Program-made: the position numbers and the translations under genes
NCBI GenBank assembly: GCA_930367205.1
Contig: OV884009.1
Span: forward strand, 121,342,639-121,406,638
Direction: 5' to 3'
Source of the DNA: Acanthosoma haemorrhoidale
Taxonomy: Eukaryota; Arthropoda; Insecta; Hemiptera; Acanthosomatidae
Length of the DNA: 64,000 nt
Notes under the pieces: model-generated
The model's database searches: none
What the model saw: only the letters and a program-made list of their open reading frames with translations
Told to the model about the DNA's origin: nothing
In this document: piece after piece, positions 52,451 to 63,125 of the stretch
Layout of the letters: every line of letters begins with the position of its first letter
How positions within the stretch are numbered: the stretch's first letter is position 1

Positions 52451-53148
52451 AGAATAAGTGATAATATTTTGTTGGTTAGTATTAATAAATGATGGACGTG
52501 TATTAGGTTTCCTTATGACTCTACGCTTCTCTCATTTGTGCCTGTCTCCCTTAGTCCGAATTTGTGTTCCTCTTACAATCTGCTCCCTCCCGCCCCTGAC
52601 CGTATCTAGTCCGCCCTAGAGATTTTCGTAGTTATCTCCGAGTCCATCTTGTCTACTAGTTATTGCCTACCTCCAGCATACTTTCCTTTAGCTAGGTTGA
52701 CTAATCTCCGTAGTATCTTCTTTTGCCTCACTTCGCAATTGACGAACTAAATTTTCTTAAATTATATAAAAAATCCCTCTCATCGACCTCCAAACTTAAT
52801 TCTCTCAGTTTTAAAAATAAGCCTTGTTTATTTAAGTACGGACACCCAAGAAATAGCCGTTTTTTCACTCATGAGTATTTTCAGTTGATACATACTTTTT
52901 ATTAGTCTTTTTTTTTTTTTTTTTTTTTTTTTTTTCCTAAGCTCTCAAACTTATAAAAAATAGGAATGTGGGAAAAATAAGGAAAATTATTTTTGGCTGG
53001 AAAGTGCCTTTCACTAAGGGGAGACTCCTATTTGAAGGATGTATGAGAAGGATATGTTTTATTAGTCCTCGTCGCCAGTTACTTATATAGGGTAACGGAA
53101 ATAATGGAACTTTATTTAATGATAAACAATAACTGTTTATTCACGGTC
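52451..53148. other. Low-complexity and unassigned DNA
   Basis: Probably the decayed gag region of the Mag-like element, with a T run of about 27 bases near 52909-52935. Nothing further is recognised. Confidence 0.4.
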
Positions 53149-53149
53149 T

Positions 53150-53352
53150 GTTTAAAACTGATTCTCATGGCTACCAACCTGCTACTTCATAACCTCGCTC
53201 CATTGCCTACCTAAATCTTCGCATCAAAATTATCACAATTATGTATGTTATAAAACTCACATTATAATTGTCACATTAATCTTTAACTATTAATTTTAAT
53301 AATAAATCGGTTTGATGCAAAATGTTGGTAGTATGAATTTTATCAGATTTTT
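53150..53352. repeat. Direct repeat flanking the Mag-like element (right copy)
   Basis: Partner of 47240-47530 in the same orientation. It may be the 5' LTR of the Mag-like element. Its right part ends in TATCAGA followed by about 21 T. Confidence 0.6.
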
Positions 53353-53499
53353 TTTTTTTTTTTTTTTACATCCGGATACGACGAAGTAAGGGTATATCGA
53401 AGGATCTGAATCCCTTGAAGGTGGTAATTATAAGTGAATTGCACTGTATTTCCAAATTAATATCTACAGATTGCGGCACCGCACCGCATTTCACTATGT

Positions 53500-54960
53500 G
53501 TAGTTTACCTCCTTCGTGATCTTACCAAAGATACCATCTTTGAGATAATTTAATAGAGGTTTCTCCAGAATTTTCCCCATTTGAGGTAATTAACTAATCG
53601 GGCAGTAGTGGGTTGGGTGGTCTCCGCTCTTGGCTGGTTTGAGTAATGGAAATAAGATGGCTTGTTTCCATTTATCGGGAAAGTACCGCAATCTTATGCA
53701 CAAATTGTACAAGTTTGCAAGTTTCACTATTCCTCTCCTCGGCATTTGTTTCAACAAAACCGTCTGTATCCCGTCGTGCCCTGGTGCTCGGTTTCCCTGA
53801 CACCGGCGGAGAATCGCCATGAGCTGCTTCGGAGATTCAAACATGTGGTTTTGCTCTGTTTCTCGCGGAGGAGGTGGTTGGTAGTCGCCAGTCCTAGTCG
53901 TGACATCCCTATCGTAATGTTTGGTCAGTTTGTTTGCTTGTTACTTCGCGGTCAAAAGAGTGTCGCCTTCGTGAAAGCAGACGGCAGATGTTTTGCCTTT
54001 GGTAGTCTTCAACAGCTTCCAAAATTTTCTGTGATCTCCGTGAGTGCTACGGAGACGTTCATGCCACTGTGCTGTCTTCCAGAGTTTCATCAAGCTTAGG
54101 ATTTACGTTGTGAGAGAATTTACAACTACCTTCACTTGACGATTTCTGGTCCTGTACTATTTGTTCTTCCAATAACTGCGCAAGGCAATAAGTTTCAGAA
54201 TATGGTCGCAGGGCCGGTGGCATGGGGCTGTACTTTGGAATAGCAGTGTCCGCTGCGTCGACAATCATATCAGTAATGAAAGATAGTTGAAGATACTTCC
54301 TCTATTGTGCGGAGAACCGGCACTGTATGCGCGTCCGATACAGGTCCTAGTCGGCACAACCGTAGTTGTATCTCGTGGGGCGAGGGGTCACAACTTCACC
54401 ATCCACTGCGTACAGTACTGGCCTGTGGTCAGACGTAATAAAGTCGAGGGCGGAGCAACTAGTGATACGGTGCGGCTGTCTGGTCGCTAGTAAGTCTATA
54501 GTCTAGGGGGCTTGAGGGTTCCCTCTATGACGAAAGGTAAAAGTCTGGGGGTGTACGACAGTAAACGGTGTTTTCACCAGGAGTCTCCCAGCCTTGTTAC
54601 AGGTGGTGTTATACCATAACGTATGCCTAGCATTTAGGTCACCTACAACCCAGTGGTTAGACCTTTGTACGCAAGCGTGTTGCAGAGCTGTGTATTCCTG
54701 GAGAGAAACGTACGGTCTCCTATACAAGGCGGTAATGTAAATGGGTTTCCCCAAATTTACCTTTACCGTCAGGTGGTGAAGCCTGGGATCACTTGTAGTA
54801 AGTGGTGAACCCACTTCCTTCCAAGTGATACCATGTCGTACGGTCACGAGAACACCACCGTAACCGATGACTCTCTCTATGGCTGTAGCGCATCCCTTAA
54901 AATGGATGGCTTGGGTGGAAACCCTCGTGTCCGTGAGTACGACAATGTCAGGTTGGTAAA
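53500..54960 (-). pseudogene. Jockey-type ORF2, endonuclease and partial RT
   Basis: The endonuclease (54503-54990) has NGLRGTLDPLLIALYQPDIVVL, YGGVLVTVRHG and VVGDLNARHTLWY. A linker piece (54059-54268) follows, and 53590-53844 holds the RT N-terminus (NRAPGHDGIQTVLLKQMP, YFPDKWKQAILFPLLKP, HYCPIS). The next block (LPQMGKILEK) is recognisable to about 53500 after a stop. The palm and catalytic box are missing. Confidence 0.77.
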
Positions 54961-54969
54961 GTGCTATTA

Positions 54970-56053
54970 ACAAAGGGTCTAGTGTCCCGCGTAGCCCGTT
55001 GTTGTTGGTCCGGCATCGGTCGATCCCTGGGTCTTGGGTGGTATGGTGTCTGTAGTACGGTTCGGCCTGGGGTAGAGTGGGCTGTCCCAGGCATTGGTGG
55101 TGGGTGGGGGTGCAGGTCTTGGGGGTCCTTGCTTTCTCCTCTTCGGTTGTTGTTGCTGGTGCTGCCGAGCGCTCGGCCTGGGTCGGGCTAATAGTTCCTT
55201 TTTTTTGGCGGCCTCGGCATGAGGCTGGGTGCGGCTTTCCACAATTGCAGCACTTGAATGGGGTGGCTTCCGTCCTGGGGCATTCGCCTGCTTCGTGAGG
55301 TCCTCCACTCCTCACACAGCGTGGTCTTCTTTGCAGTGATTTCGGGTATGCCCGGACCCCTGACATTTAAAACACTGCGACACCCCGCTGCTCTTTGTTT
55401 GTGACTATTTTAATAATCACATGATTTATGACCCTCACCTTTTTCAATGCGATGATGGTCACGCAGGGTTTCGCTGTCACTAGGACAGGAGAAATATATA
55501 TTTTCTTTCCACTGGAGTCCGTCTTCCTCAGTCTTCGTATGTCGAGGTCGTCGGGCTCAGCTGTTGCGATTGCGGCGTTTATTTCATTGATGTCCTCCTG
55601 GACATCTAATCCAAGGATAAGATACTTCTTATTTCTAGGTCCACCCCTTGGAGCAAAGGAGTTGAATTGTCTTCCAGTCTGCTGGAGTGGGTCGAGGATT
55701 TTAATCCTCTCTTCCTCCATCTCTGTGTATATAGTGACGCCTTCCTTCGTCTTCCTGAGGGCATATTTGTTGATTGTTGCTTCTCTTAACAGCTGGGATA
55801 GGTTAGTAGTTCTCTCTCCAGAGACAACTATCGGCGGTGGCTTCTTTGTCACTGCCGGTGCTGGATGAGGGTTTTCTGGCAACTCGCTTGCGAGCGCCTC
55901 GTATTAGCTCCCTACCGGTGTAGATGATTTACTTCCCGGTCTCTTCACCTTGGCAGGGTTTTTAGGTGCAACAAGGCCCTCTTCGATGTCCCTGGCTGAA
56001 GATGTGGAAGCCGGCAGCTTCCTCGAGGTCTCGACCTCCATCGCCGTCACCAT
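54970..56053 (-). pseudogene. Jockey-type ORF1 (PRE_C2HC and zinc knuckles), frameshifted
   Basis: It begins at ATG 56053 (MVTAMEVETSRKLP), with a stop at about 55906. 55367-55882 has the domain ending KKVRVINHVIIKIV, typical of PRE_C2HC. Zinc-knuckle sequence follows in shifted frames: CFKCQGSGHTRNHC near 55372, RCVRSGGPHEAGEC, and CCNCGKPHPASC. Two small frameshifts separate these motifs. Confidence 0.77.
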
Positions 56054-56359
56054 TTTTTCGAACTTCTTCCTTTTTCGTTGCACTAAAAACACTTGCACTA
56101 GTTAAATAAAAAGGTTACCTTTTAACGGCGTCACCTGCGACGCAAACAGGCGCAACGTGGTATTTTGGCGTCTAGCAAGATGATGGCTTGCAACACCACT
56201 AGCAAGCAGCAAGAGATGTTGACACAGCGACTCCTACAGGTAGAATCGAAGAACAGAGGGGGGAATGTGGAATATATATACTTACTTTCGTGACAAGAAA
56301 CAAAAGGAAGAATTGTAAACTGTAAAATCCTGCAGCCCCTATTCTACAATCTGCAGCAG

Positions 56360-57465
56360 ATGGGGTACCCTTACCTTCTTTACCAACACCTAACAGAGGA
56401 GTTTATGGCATTTCGACAGTCGGCCCTTTTTTGCTCAGGCCTCAGCCTCTTAACGTTAATAAATCATTTTACCCTACATTCCCTATCTCGGGGGTTGAAC
56501 ATATACAGAGCGAAGCAAACGGTGTCCAACCACAATCTACCGCATCTGCAAACTCCTACGACAATACTACAGTAGATTAATCAAAGCCTCAATTTAAAGC
56601 CAAAATTAATACCCTTGTCATGTAATAAGGCATCTTCAACCTACTTATAACTAACATAAATAAAGGCAATGTTGTAGTCGAGACTAAACAAAAGGAGACT
56701 ACCAAAAAAAATTAATTAACAAAATAACAAACAGTGCTACTTCTAATTTGGTTCAAACAATCATTAAAAAGTACCAGCCTAGGATGATTTTTAAAAACAT
56801 AGCCGAAGAAATCACAACTTGAAGAAACTGATTGAACAAAATGAAGATATCCTGGCATTAACATTAGAAGATGGCATCAGTGTCATGACTGTACTCTTTC
56901 CGGGAAATAATCCGCTATTCTGAAGTATTTTTATGTATAAGGCGCTATACACAATGCAGCGTACTATCAAGTACTGTACAGACGAGAAACCATATGTTTG
57001 GGGCACCACTTTCAAAATGACCGAGATGAAAATTTCCTCACCACTATAATTGTATCAACTTGTGCGGTCGATGCAACTGCAAACCATATAAAAAATTAAA
57101 TGGTAACCGCACTGTTCATATAAGGTGTCTTCATCTTATAATAATACATCTTGCAGGTCACCAGAAATTTGAGGCCTTCAATCTCTTTTGCTGATGCCGT
57201 TAGGAACAGAAAGCAGTTACAGGCATTGCCCACTCCTCCTCCACAAGTTCTTCTTCCCCACACTCCGTTCATCCCAGCAACCAGCAAACTCAATCCCATC
57301 CAACCTCAACCACACATCTCGCATATTCCTCCATCTTCAAGCTCATCAGATCTCACTAGTCTATTAACATCATTCCTTACAGAGTTCAGAACCCTTATTA
57401 CCTCTCTCATTTTCCTTCTTACAAATCTTGTCACCTACCTCATCCCCATTAAACAAAACTCATAA
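56360..57465 (+). pseudogene. LINE ORF1 remnant
   Basis: Only pieces are readable. The end (57151-57465) has NLRPSISFADAVRNRKQLQAL, like the segment following the zinc knuckles in Jockey-type ORF1. It is followed by a Pro-rich linker and a hydrophobic Leu/Thr-rich tail. The preceding part (56580-57150) is broken by many stops. Confidence 0.5.
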
Positions 57466-57489
57466 GTGGATCCTTCCGTCTCCTTATCC

Positions 57490-59960
57490 ATTCTCCTTTG
57501 AAATGCGAATGGTGTTCGCACCTACACTAACGAACTGGCAGCGCTACTTCCCGACAAGAACATCCACGTAGCTCTTATTACAGAAACAAGGCTTACGAGT
57601 AAACGACAGTATCAGACTTATCGAACTGATCACCCAGATGGAAGAGCTCATGCAGGTACCACTGTAATTGTCCATAACTCCATTTCCTATCATAAAGTTC
57701 GTTTGGTAGCACACGGTTTCCGTCAGTCCACTGCAGTGTAAATAAGCACATTCACTTTTCCCCTTACTCTAGCATCAGCGTACGGCCCTCCTAATAAATT
57801 CATTTCTGATTCCCAATTCATCTCCTTTCTAGACTCCATCGGACATCGTTTCCTTGTGGGTGGGGACTTAAACGCAAAGCACCAACCTTGGGGCTCAAGA
57901 TCCACAAATACACGAGGACGTGCATTGCTGTCTGCACTCACACGGAAATATTGCTCCACTATCTCTCCTGGCACAGCCACCTATTGCCATCAGATCCCAA
58001 CCAAAATCTAGATCTCCTTGACTTTTTCTTCTACAATAGTTTAGGAACACTAAACTATTCACTTACGCGCCTCGATGACCTCTCCTCCGACCATAGCCCC
58101 TTATTATTAGCCATTTCCCTAAGACCAATTCACAAACTTCCTCCTCCTTCATTTATTAGGGGCCCAGTTGATTGGGACCACTTCTGCCAGATTCTTACAG
58201 ACTCTGTAGACCTAAAGTACCTCTGAAAACATCCCAAGACCTAGATGATGCAGTGCATTCCTTCACTACTCTAATCCACAGGTAGGCCTGGGAGGCATCG
58301 TCACCCCACCGTCATCTGAAAATTCACAATCAAAATCCTTTACCTCAGTATCACAAAGACCTAATCCAATCCAAACGCCACTCGAAAACAGTGTGGCGAA
58401 GATCCCGACATCTTGCTGATCGTCGCTCATACAATCAGTAATGCAAGTTAGTAAAGCGGCAATTGGCATCCTTCTTTTAATTCCTATCGCTCCTCTCCGT
58501 CTACCAGGGATAGCTCCTTGTGAAATCTAACTAGGAAAATCGTAAAATATCATCCTGTTTCACACCCCCCCCGTTGTGATGATGAGTCCTGGGCGGCTTC
58601 GGATGGCGAGAGGGCGGAGGAATTCACACTGCATCTTTCCCGTACTTTCACTCCTTACTCCTCAAATCAATAATCATCGCCCAACTGTTGAAGATTTCCT
58701 CACTTCATCTATCCCTTTCTTACTTCCACCAAAAGCCGATAACTCCTCTGAGGTATATATCTTCTGAACACTCCATGGTAGTCATATTCGCCAAACCCAG
58801 TAAACCACCCAATTACGCCTCATCTTACCGCCCAATTAGCCTACTCCCTATCCTCTCAAAAATACTTGAAAAACTCCTATTAAAACGCCTACTTCCAATT
58901 GTTAAATCCAAAAACCTTTATCCTACTCACCAGTTTGGTTTCCGCCAACGACATTCCACCGCTCAACAAGGCCTTCGCGTTCACATATCCTCAGTCCTTG
59001 AAACCAAACAATACTGCACTGCTGCCTTTCTGGACATAGCTCAAGCTTTTGACAGCTTCTGGCACGCAGGTTTGCTTTACAAGCTCAAAGGATATTTACC
59101 GCAGTCCCTATTCCTAATCCTACCTTTTAAACCGCTTCTTCCAAGTCCGCTGTGATTTAGAATATTCTAACTACTATCCCATTAAAGCAGGAGTTCAACA
59201 GGGCAGCGTCCTGGGCCCCATCCTCTATAATATATACACCGCTGATGTCCCCTTAACCACCAATACCTTCTTGAAAATATTTGCAGATGACACTGCCGTC
59301 CTGTCAACCCATCCAGACCCTGATATAGCATCCCAAAACCTTCAAAAACACCTTGATGAGATCGAGTATTGGTGCTACCAATGGCGAATCAAAGTCAATG
59401 AAGCAAAATGTTCCATCATAACCTTTCCCACTGGCAAGTCCTGTCCGCCAGTCTTTTTAAATTCGATTCCTCTCCCTGTGTCTGAGACAGTACGGTATTT
59501 AGGCTTCTATCTCGAGAAAAGACTGACATGGAACCCACACACGAGGCTAAAAAGAGAAGAACTAAACAGACGCTTTGGAAAACTGTACAGACTACTTTGA
59601 AGGACATCCCATCTATCAATTGAAAATAAACTAATTATTTACGAAGTTATACCTAAGCCAATCTGTACATACGGAATAGAGCTATGGGGGACAGAAAAAA
59701 AGTCAAACATCAAGCGCATCCAATCCTTTCAATCAAAAGTCCTGAGAACAATAGTAAATGCCCCTTATTACGTCAGCAACAAAACCCTTCATAATGATCT
59801 AAATATACCCTAAATTCTTGAACTCATCCCTTCCAAGTTCATAAAATTCCATAGTAACCCATCCAACCACCCTAATTCCCTAGCACAGTCATTGCACTGC
59901 ACCACTCATCCCTGTAATCCTCCTCGCAGACTAACGGAAGTGGCCTCGTGACCTGCTATA
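57490..59960 (+). pseudogene. LINE ORF2 (endonuclease-RT), many breaks
   Basis: Endonuclease motifs: NANGVRTYTNELAALLP, ALITETRL, and VGGDLNAKHQPWGS near 57860. RT motifs: SYRPISLLPILSKILEKLLL near 58830, FGFRQRHSTAQQ, FLDIAQAFDSFWHAGL, GVQQGSVLGPILYNIYTAD near 59190, the catalytic FADD near 59279, and VRYLGFYLEKRLTWNPH near 59490. After a stop at about 59598 the C-terminal YEVIPKPICTYGIELWG block continues. It has at least five stops or frameshifts. Confidence 0.82.
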
Positions 59961-60180
59961 AATAAGTGACAGTGGGACTCCTGGCAATGGCCAGTTTCTC
60001 CAATCTTGTCCTGAGCGTCTGCGGATCTTGCGCTATTGGTCAGCCTCTGCTGGCTCTTAGGAGCGTGGGGGACTTCTACGCACGCGAGGGAGGTGACAAC
60101 CACGTGGACTTGGGGGGCCTCTGGGCTGTTTGTATATATAGTATGAATGAGCGAGTGAATGAAAATTATAAATTGGTATG

Positions 60181-60914
60181 AACGAGATCATTTATCACAA
60201 TTACTTATAGCCCAATCAGGCAGATTGTAATTTTATCATAATAAAGTTGTTTAATTCCTAACATCTTGCAGGCTTATACCGAATACAATTCAACATGTAT
60301 TACCTAATTTATTAAATTGTACATTAATCTAATAATATAAAATATTAATATTTTCAGCAATCCTTTATCATTACAACCACCATGTATTTTCCCAAGCTTC
60401 CTTGTATTTAGCAATTCTGATATATTAAGAATCTTCCTAGCAGAAGTTATAACCTAAAAGAAAAACTATAAACTCAAATATTCCTCTCACCAATTGGAAC
60501 TCAGTATGATTTAAAATTAAGTAGAGCACAACATAATTGTAAACACTCTCATGAATTCATAAAAAAAAAAAATATTGATTGAGCTCGTGATCTAGATCCA
60601 ATTTTGGAAAAAGTAATAATGGTAAGAATAACAAGATCTCGATCTCGAATTATAGTAGCGAATGAAAATATTGATTCATTGATTCTAATTATGTTAAGTT
60701 TTTCCCAAATTAACCAAGGATCGAGATATACTCATAAATGTTTACTCCGATACTATATATTTTGGGGGTGTTATCATATTTAATTTGGATCGCGGGAAAA
60801 GCAGGAAATTAACATGATTATTAACTTTTATCCCAGTTTTAACAATATTATTATAATATGCTTAATAAATTATTATTTTATATTGACCATTTTCTAGCCA
60901 AAGTGGGATTCATA
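60181..60914. other. AT-rich intronic DNA
   Basis: No coding or transposon signal recognised. Confidence 0.5.
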
Positions 60915-61020
60915 TTTTTTTTTCGTGTGATCGATCTACCCTTGTGAGGATTGAACTCAGACTGACTGTGGGTGAACTTGAACCCTCTGCTCTAACCCAC
61001 TCACCTTAACAATCTCGGCG
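60915..61020 (-). mobile_element. tRNA-derived SINE
   Basis: On the minus strand an A-box-like TAAGGTGAGTGGG (61009-60997) and a B box GAGTTCAATCC (60958-60948) lie in tRNA-like sequence, ending in an A9 tail (60923-60915). It ends about 50 bp before the somatomedin-B exon. Confidence 0.6.
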
Positions 61021-61069
61021 CAATATGTACCATCGTGACACTGATAATATTTTATGGAAGGTGTTACAG

Positions 61070-61295
61070 ATGTCATTAGGTCAGATGCTGGATGGTGAAT
61101 TGGACAGGCCATTCTGCGGCTTGAACAGAACCTGCTGCTCAGGTAGGGAGGATGAGTGCGCCTTGGATAGAGACGGAGGCCGCACCAAATGTTATTGCGA
61201 CCAGTTTTGTGTCAGCTCTCACCAAGCACCTCTTCAGGACTGTTGTTGGGATTACTGGCAAGTTTGTCAATCTCGTATAGTTGCACTTGAAAAAG
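61070..61295 (+). CDS. Somatomedin-B domain exon of a secreted host protein
   Basis: An internal exon between acceptor TTACAG (AG at 61068-61069) and donor AAAAG|GTATG (exon end 61295). It starts in phase 0, ends in phase 1 and spans 226 bp. A second acceptor (GGTCAG, exon from 61085) would keep the same frame. It encodes a ten-cysteine block: PFC, RTCC, DEC, TKC, YC, QFC, DCC and QVC, with the CYCDQFC ... DCCWDYWQVC core of somatomedin-B domains. Similar domains open TINAG/Swim-like and SBSPON-like secreted extracellular proteins; I cannot choose between them. The likely upstream partner is the signal-peptide exon at 44705-44737. Further exons must lie beyond 61295 or outside the window. The pyrimidine tract is weak. 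Confidence 0.72.
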
Positions 61296-62290
61296 GTATG
61301 CTACTTATTACTACTATATTACAAATTCACAATAACAATTCTGATACCTGATAATTTTGAAAATACCCACAAAGCCGCAATAAATGTTACAAATTTGTAT
61401 TATAAACGGGAAGTTATAACAGTTAACGAAAACTTAAATCTCAATCATGACACTCAAACAGTTTTACATTCTTCTCCAAAAGAAATATGTAAAATTATTA
61501 AAAACATAAATAACAGGAGTTCTTTAGATTTGTACCTGGTATAGGTGGTATTCAAAGAATTAAAAATTTAAGCAAAAACAAAATCATCAATACTCCTCAA
61601 GGATAGGACATTCCAAACACCTTGGAACAAGGACAAACAAGTACCAATAAAAGTCCATCCTCACCTTGCACAGGCATACGTCCCATGTGTCCAATATCTA
61701 ATGGGATCTTTTTGAGACGTGGCCATGTCTCTAGCTTGAATACGGCTGAACAGACAGAAGGAGACAAACATTCTGTTATGTATGTTATGGTTGTTCTCTG
61801 AGTACTTAATGCTGTAAGCTTGTGCTCTCACTCACATCTAATTTGTAACATGCACTTTTTTATACGTAAAATTTGTCTGATCATTACCAAACCTTCTCTG
61901 AACACATTAAATTCTCTCTCATTAAACTTCTTGTGACACACTTTAGTGCTCATAATAATCATGATTTCCATTTTTGTATAAATTGGCTGGTTACGGCCTC
62001 ATTATGTAATTTTTATATACGTAAATGTTTTTGTTTGCAAAACACATATCAACTGATTGTGTGAGGTCAACTTAAGGCCTAGTCACCTTACCTAGCTGAC
62101 TCTAGTGAGACTACTTACTAACTTGTAGCGAAGCATACGTGGCAGCTCTCGGCCATCTCCGAATTTCCTGATCGTCTACAAGCTGCTTCATTGGCTCATT
62201 GCCATTCTCATCGCCTCAGAGGCGTATATTTTCCTGTTATATCATTTTTTACAAGGAAGAGTGTGAAAGTAAGAAACACTGGCTAATACA
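61296..62290. other. Intronic AT-rich DNA with a possible LINE scrap
   Basis: About 61440-61560 reads SPKEICKIIKNINNRSS... then VVFKELK after a stop, faintly like the start of a Jockey-type RT. The rest is unassigned. Confidence 0.3.
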
Positions 62291-62299
62291 ACTTCACTT

Positions 62300-62373
62300 T
62301 AAATCATCTTTGGTTCAGTGTTATAACGCTCCATCTTGACTCAGTTCTGGGTTTAATTCCTGTCCCAGGAACA
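62300..62373 (+). mobile_element. tRNA-derived SINE head candidate
   Basis: A-box-like TGGTTCAGTGTTATAACGC (62311-62329) and B box GGGTTTAATTCC (62349-62360), 20 bp apart, within tRNA-like sequence. No clear tail. Confidence 0.45.
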
Positions 62374-62789
62374 TATTTATTTTTATAATCTGTCACATTT
62401 AAAAGCTCCTTTTGCTTATTATAAAAAACATTTAATATTTATAATATTTTATTCTTCTAATTATTCCTAAAGTTAGAAATAATTCATGTTTCAAGCCAAT
62501 ATTATTTTTTATAACCAACTTTTTGGGAATACTAATGCACATCTGTTTTTTCTTTAATAATTATTTCATGAAGATCTTCATTTCTTTATTCTTGCATTGT
62601 TGATTGTTAAGGATAACATTTTTTATTATTTATTTTTATTAATTCAATAACTGTCATACCACATAAACTTTAGACCAGCTTATTTACAGATGCACGGTGA
62701 ATTAAGCCTTCATTTTTGAAAGCCGCCACCACTGCCATCACAGGCCACTATATATATTTCACAAACTATCAAGATATTATATATATATA
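62374..62789. other. AT-rich DNA with a (TA)n tract
   Basis: Unassigned sequence ending in a TA run (about 62774-62789) that abuts the LTR at 62790. Confidence 0.55.
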
Positions 62790-63089
62790 TGTAAGACAAT
62801 TATTGAAGGTGGGGTGAATAAACTGAAATCAGTTTCTCTGTAAACAAAGATAGCAATTTTATTCACTATATATTATATTATAACAATTATTAATATTGAT
62901 TTACACAATCTTACCTGTAAACAAAGAAACGACAATTACAGTTTATTATTATCCATTCTCTATTCACACTATTTACATGTTCTGTTACCTCACATAACCT
63001 TCTCTATCTGATAACTGCTGCTCCATCTGGTGTCAGCCAGTGGAAGCAGCACGGCAAATTCAAATTAAAGAGAGGACACTTTCATTACA
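62790..63089 (-). repeat. 3' LTR of the right-edge gypsy element, with polypurine tract
   Basis: A 300-bp block, TGTAAGAC...TTCATTACA on the plus strand (TG/CA ends). On the minus strand the purine tract AGAGAGGGGAGA lies immediately upstream, as expected between integrase and a 3' LTR. It shares motifs with 715-1050. Confidence 0.8.
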
Positions 63090-63125
63090 TCTCCCCTCTC
63101 TGAGGTGAAAATTCTTTGAAAATTT

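Larger units (their letters stand above)
53349..56260 (-). mobile_element. Decayed Jockey-superfamily LINE (minus strand)
   Basis: Read 5' to 3' on the minus strand: a GC-richer 5' leader (about 56100-56260), ORF1, an endonuclease, the start of RT, then loss of the rest of RT. The T21 run at 53349-53369 is a plausible poly(A) tail. Many frameshifts and stops. Confidence 0.75.
56300..60180 (+). mobile_element. Decayed Jockey-superfamily LINE (plus strand)
   Basis: A second LINE facing the first: remnants of ORF1 (about 56350-57465), ORF2 (57490-59960) and a 3' region to about 60180. Stops and frameshifts throughout. No clear poly(A) tail was found. Confidence 0.72.

Noticed and set aside
54961..55298. 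Plus-strand frames of 73-76 codons in the Jockey ORF region
   Set aside because: Opposite strand of recognisable ORF1/endonuclease sequence; no support as genes.
60915..61020. A functional tRNA gene
   Set aside because: A and B boxes are present but no cloverleaf with matched acceptor stem can be formed; an A tail makes it a SINE.
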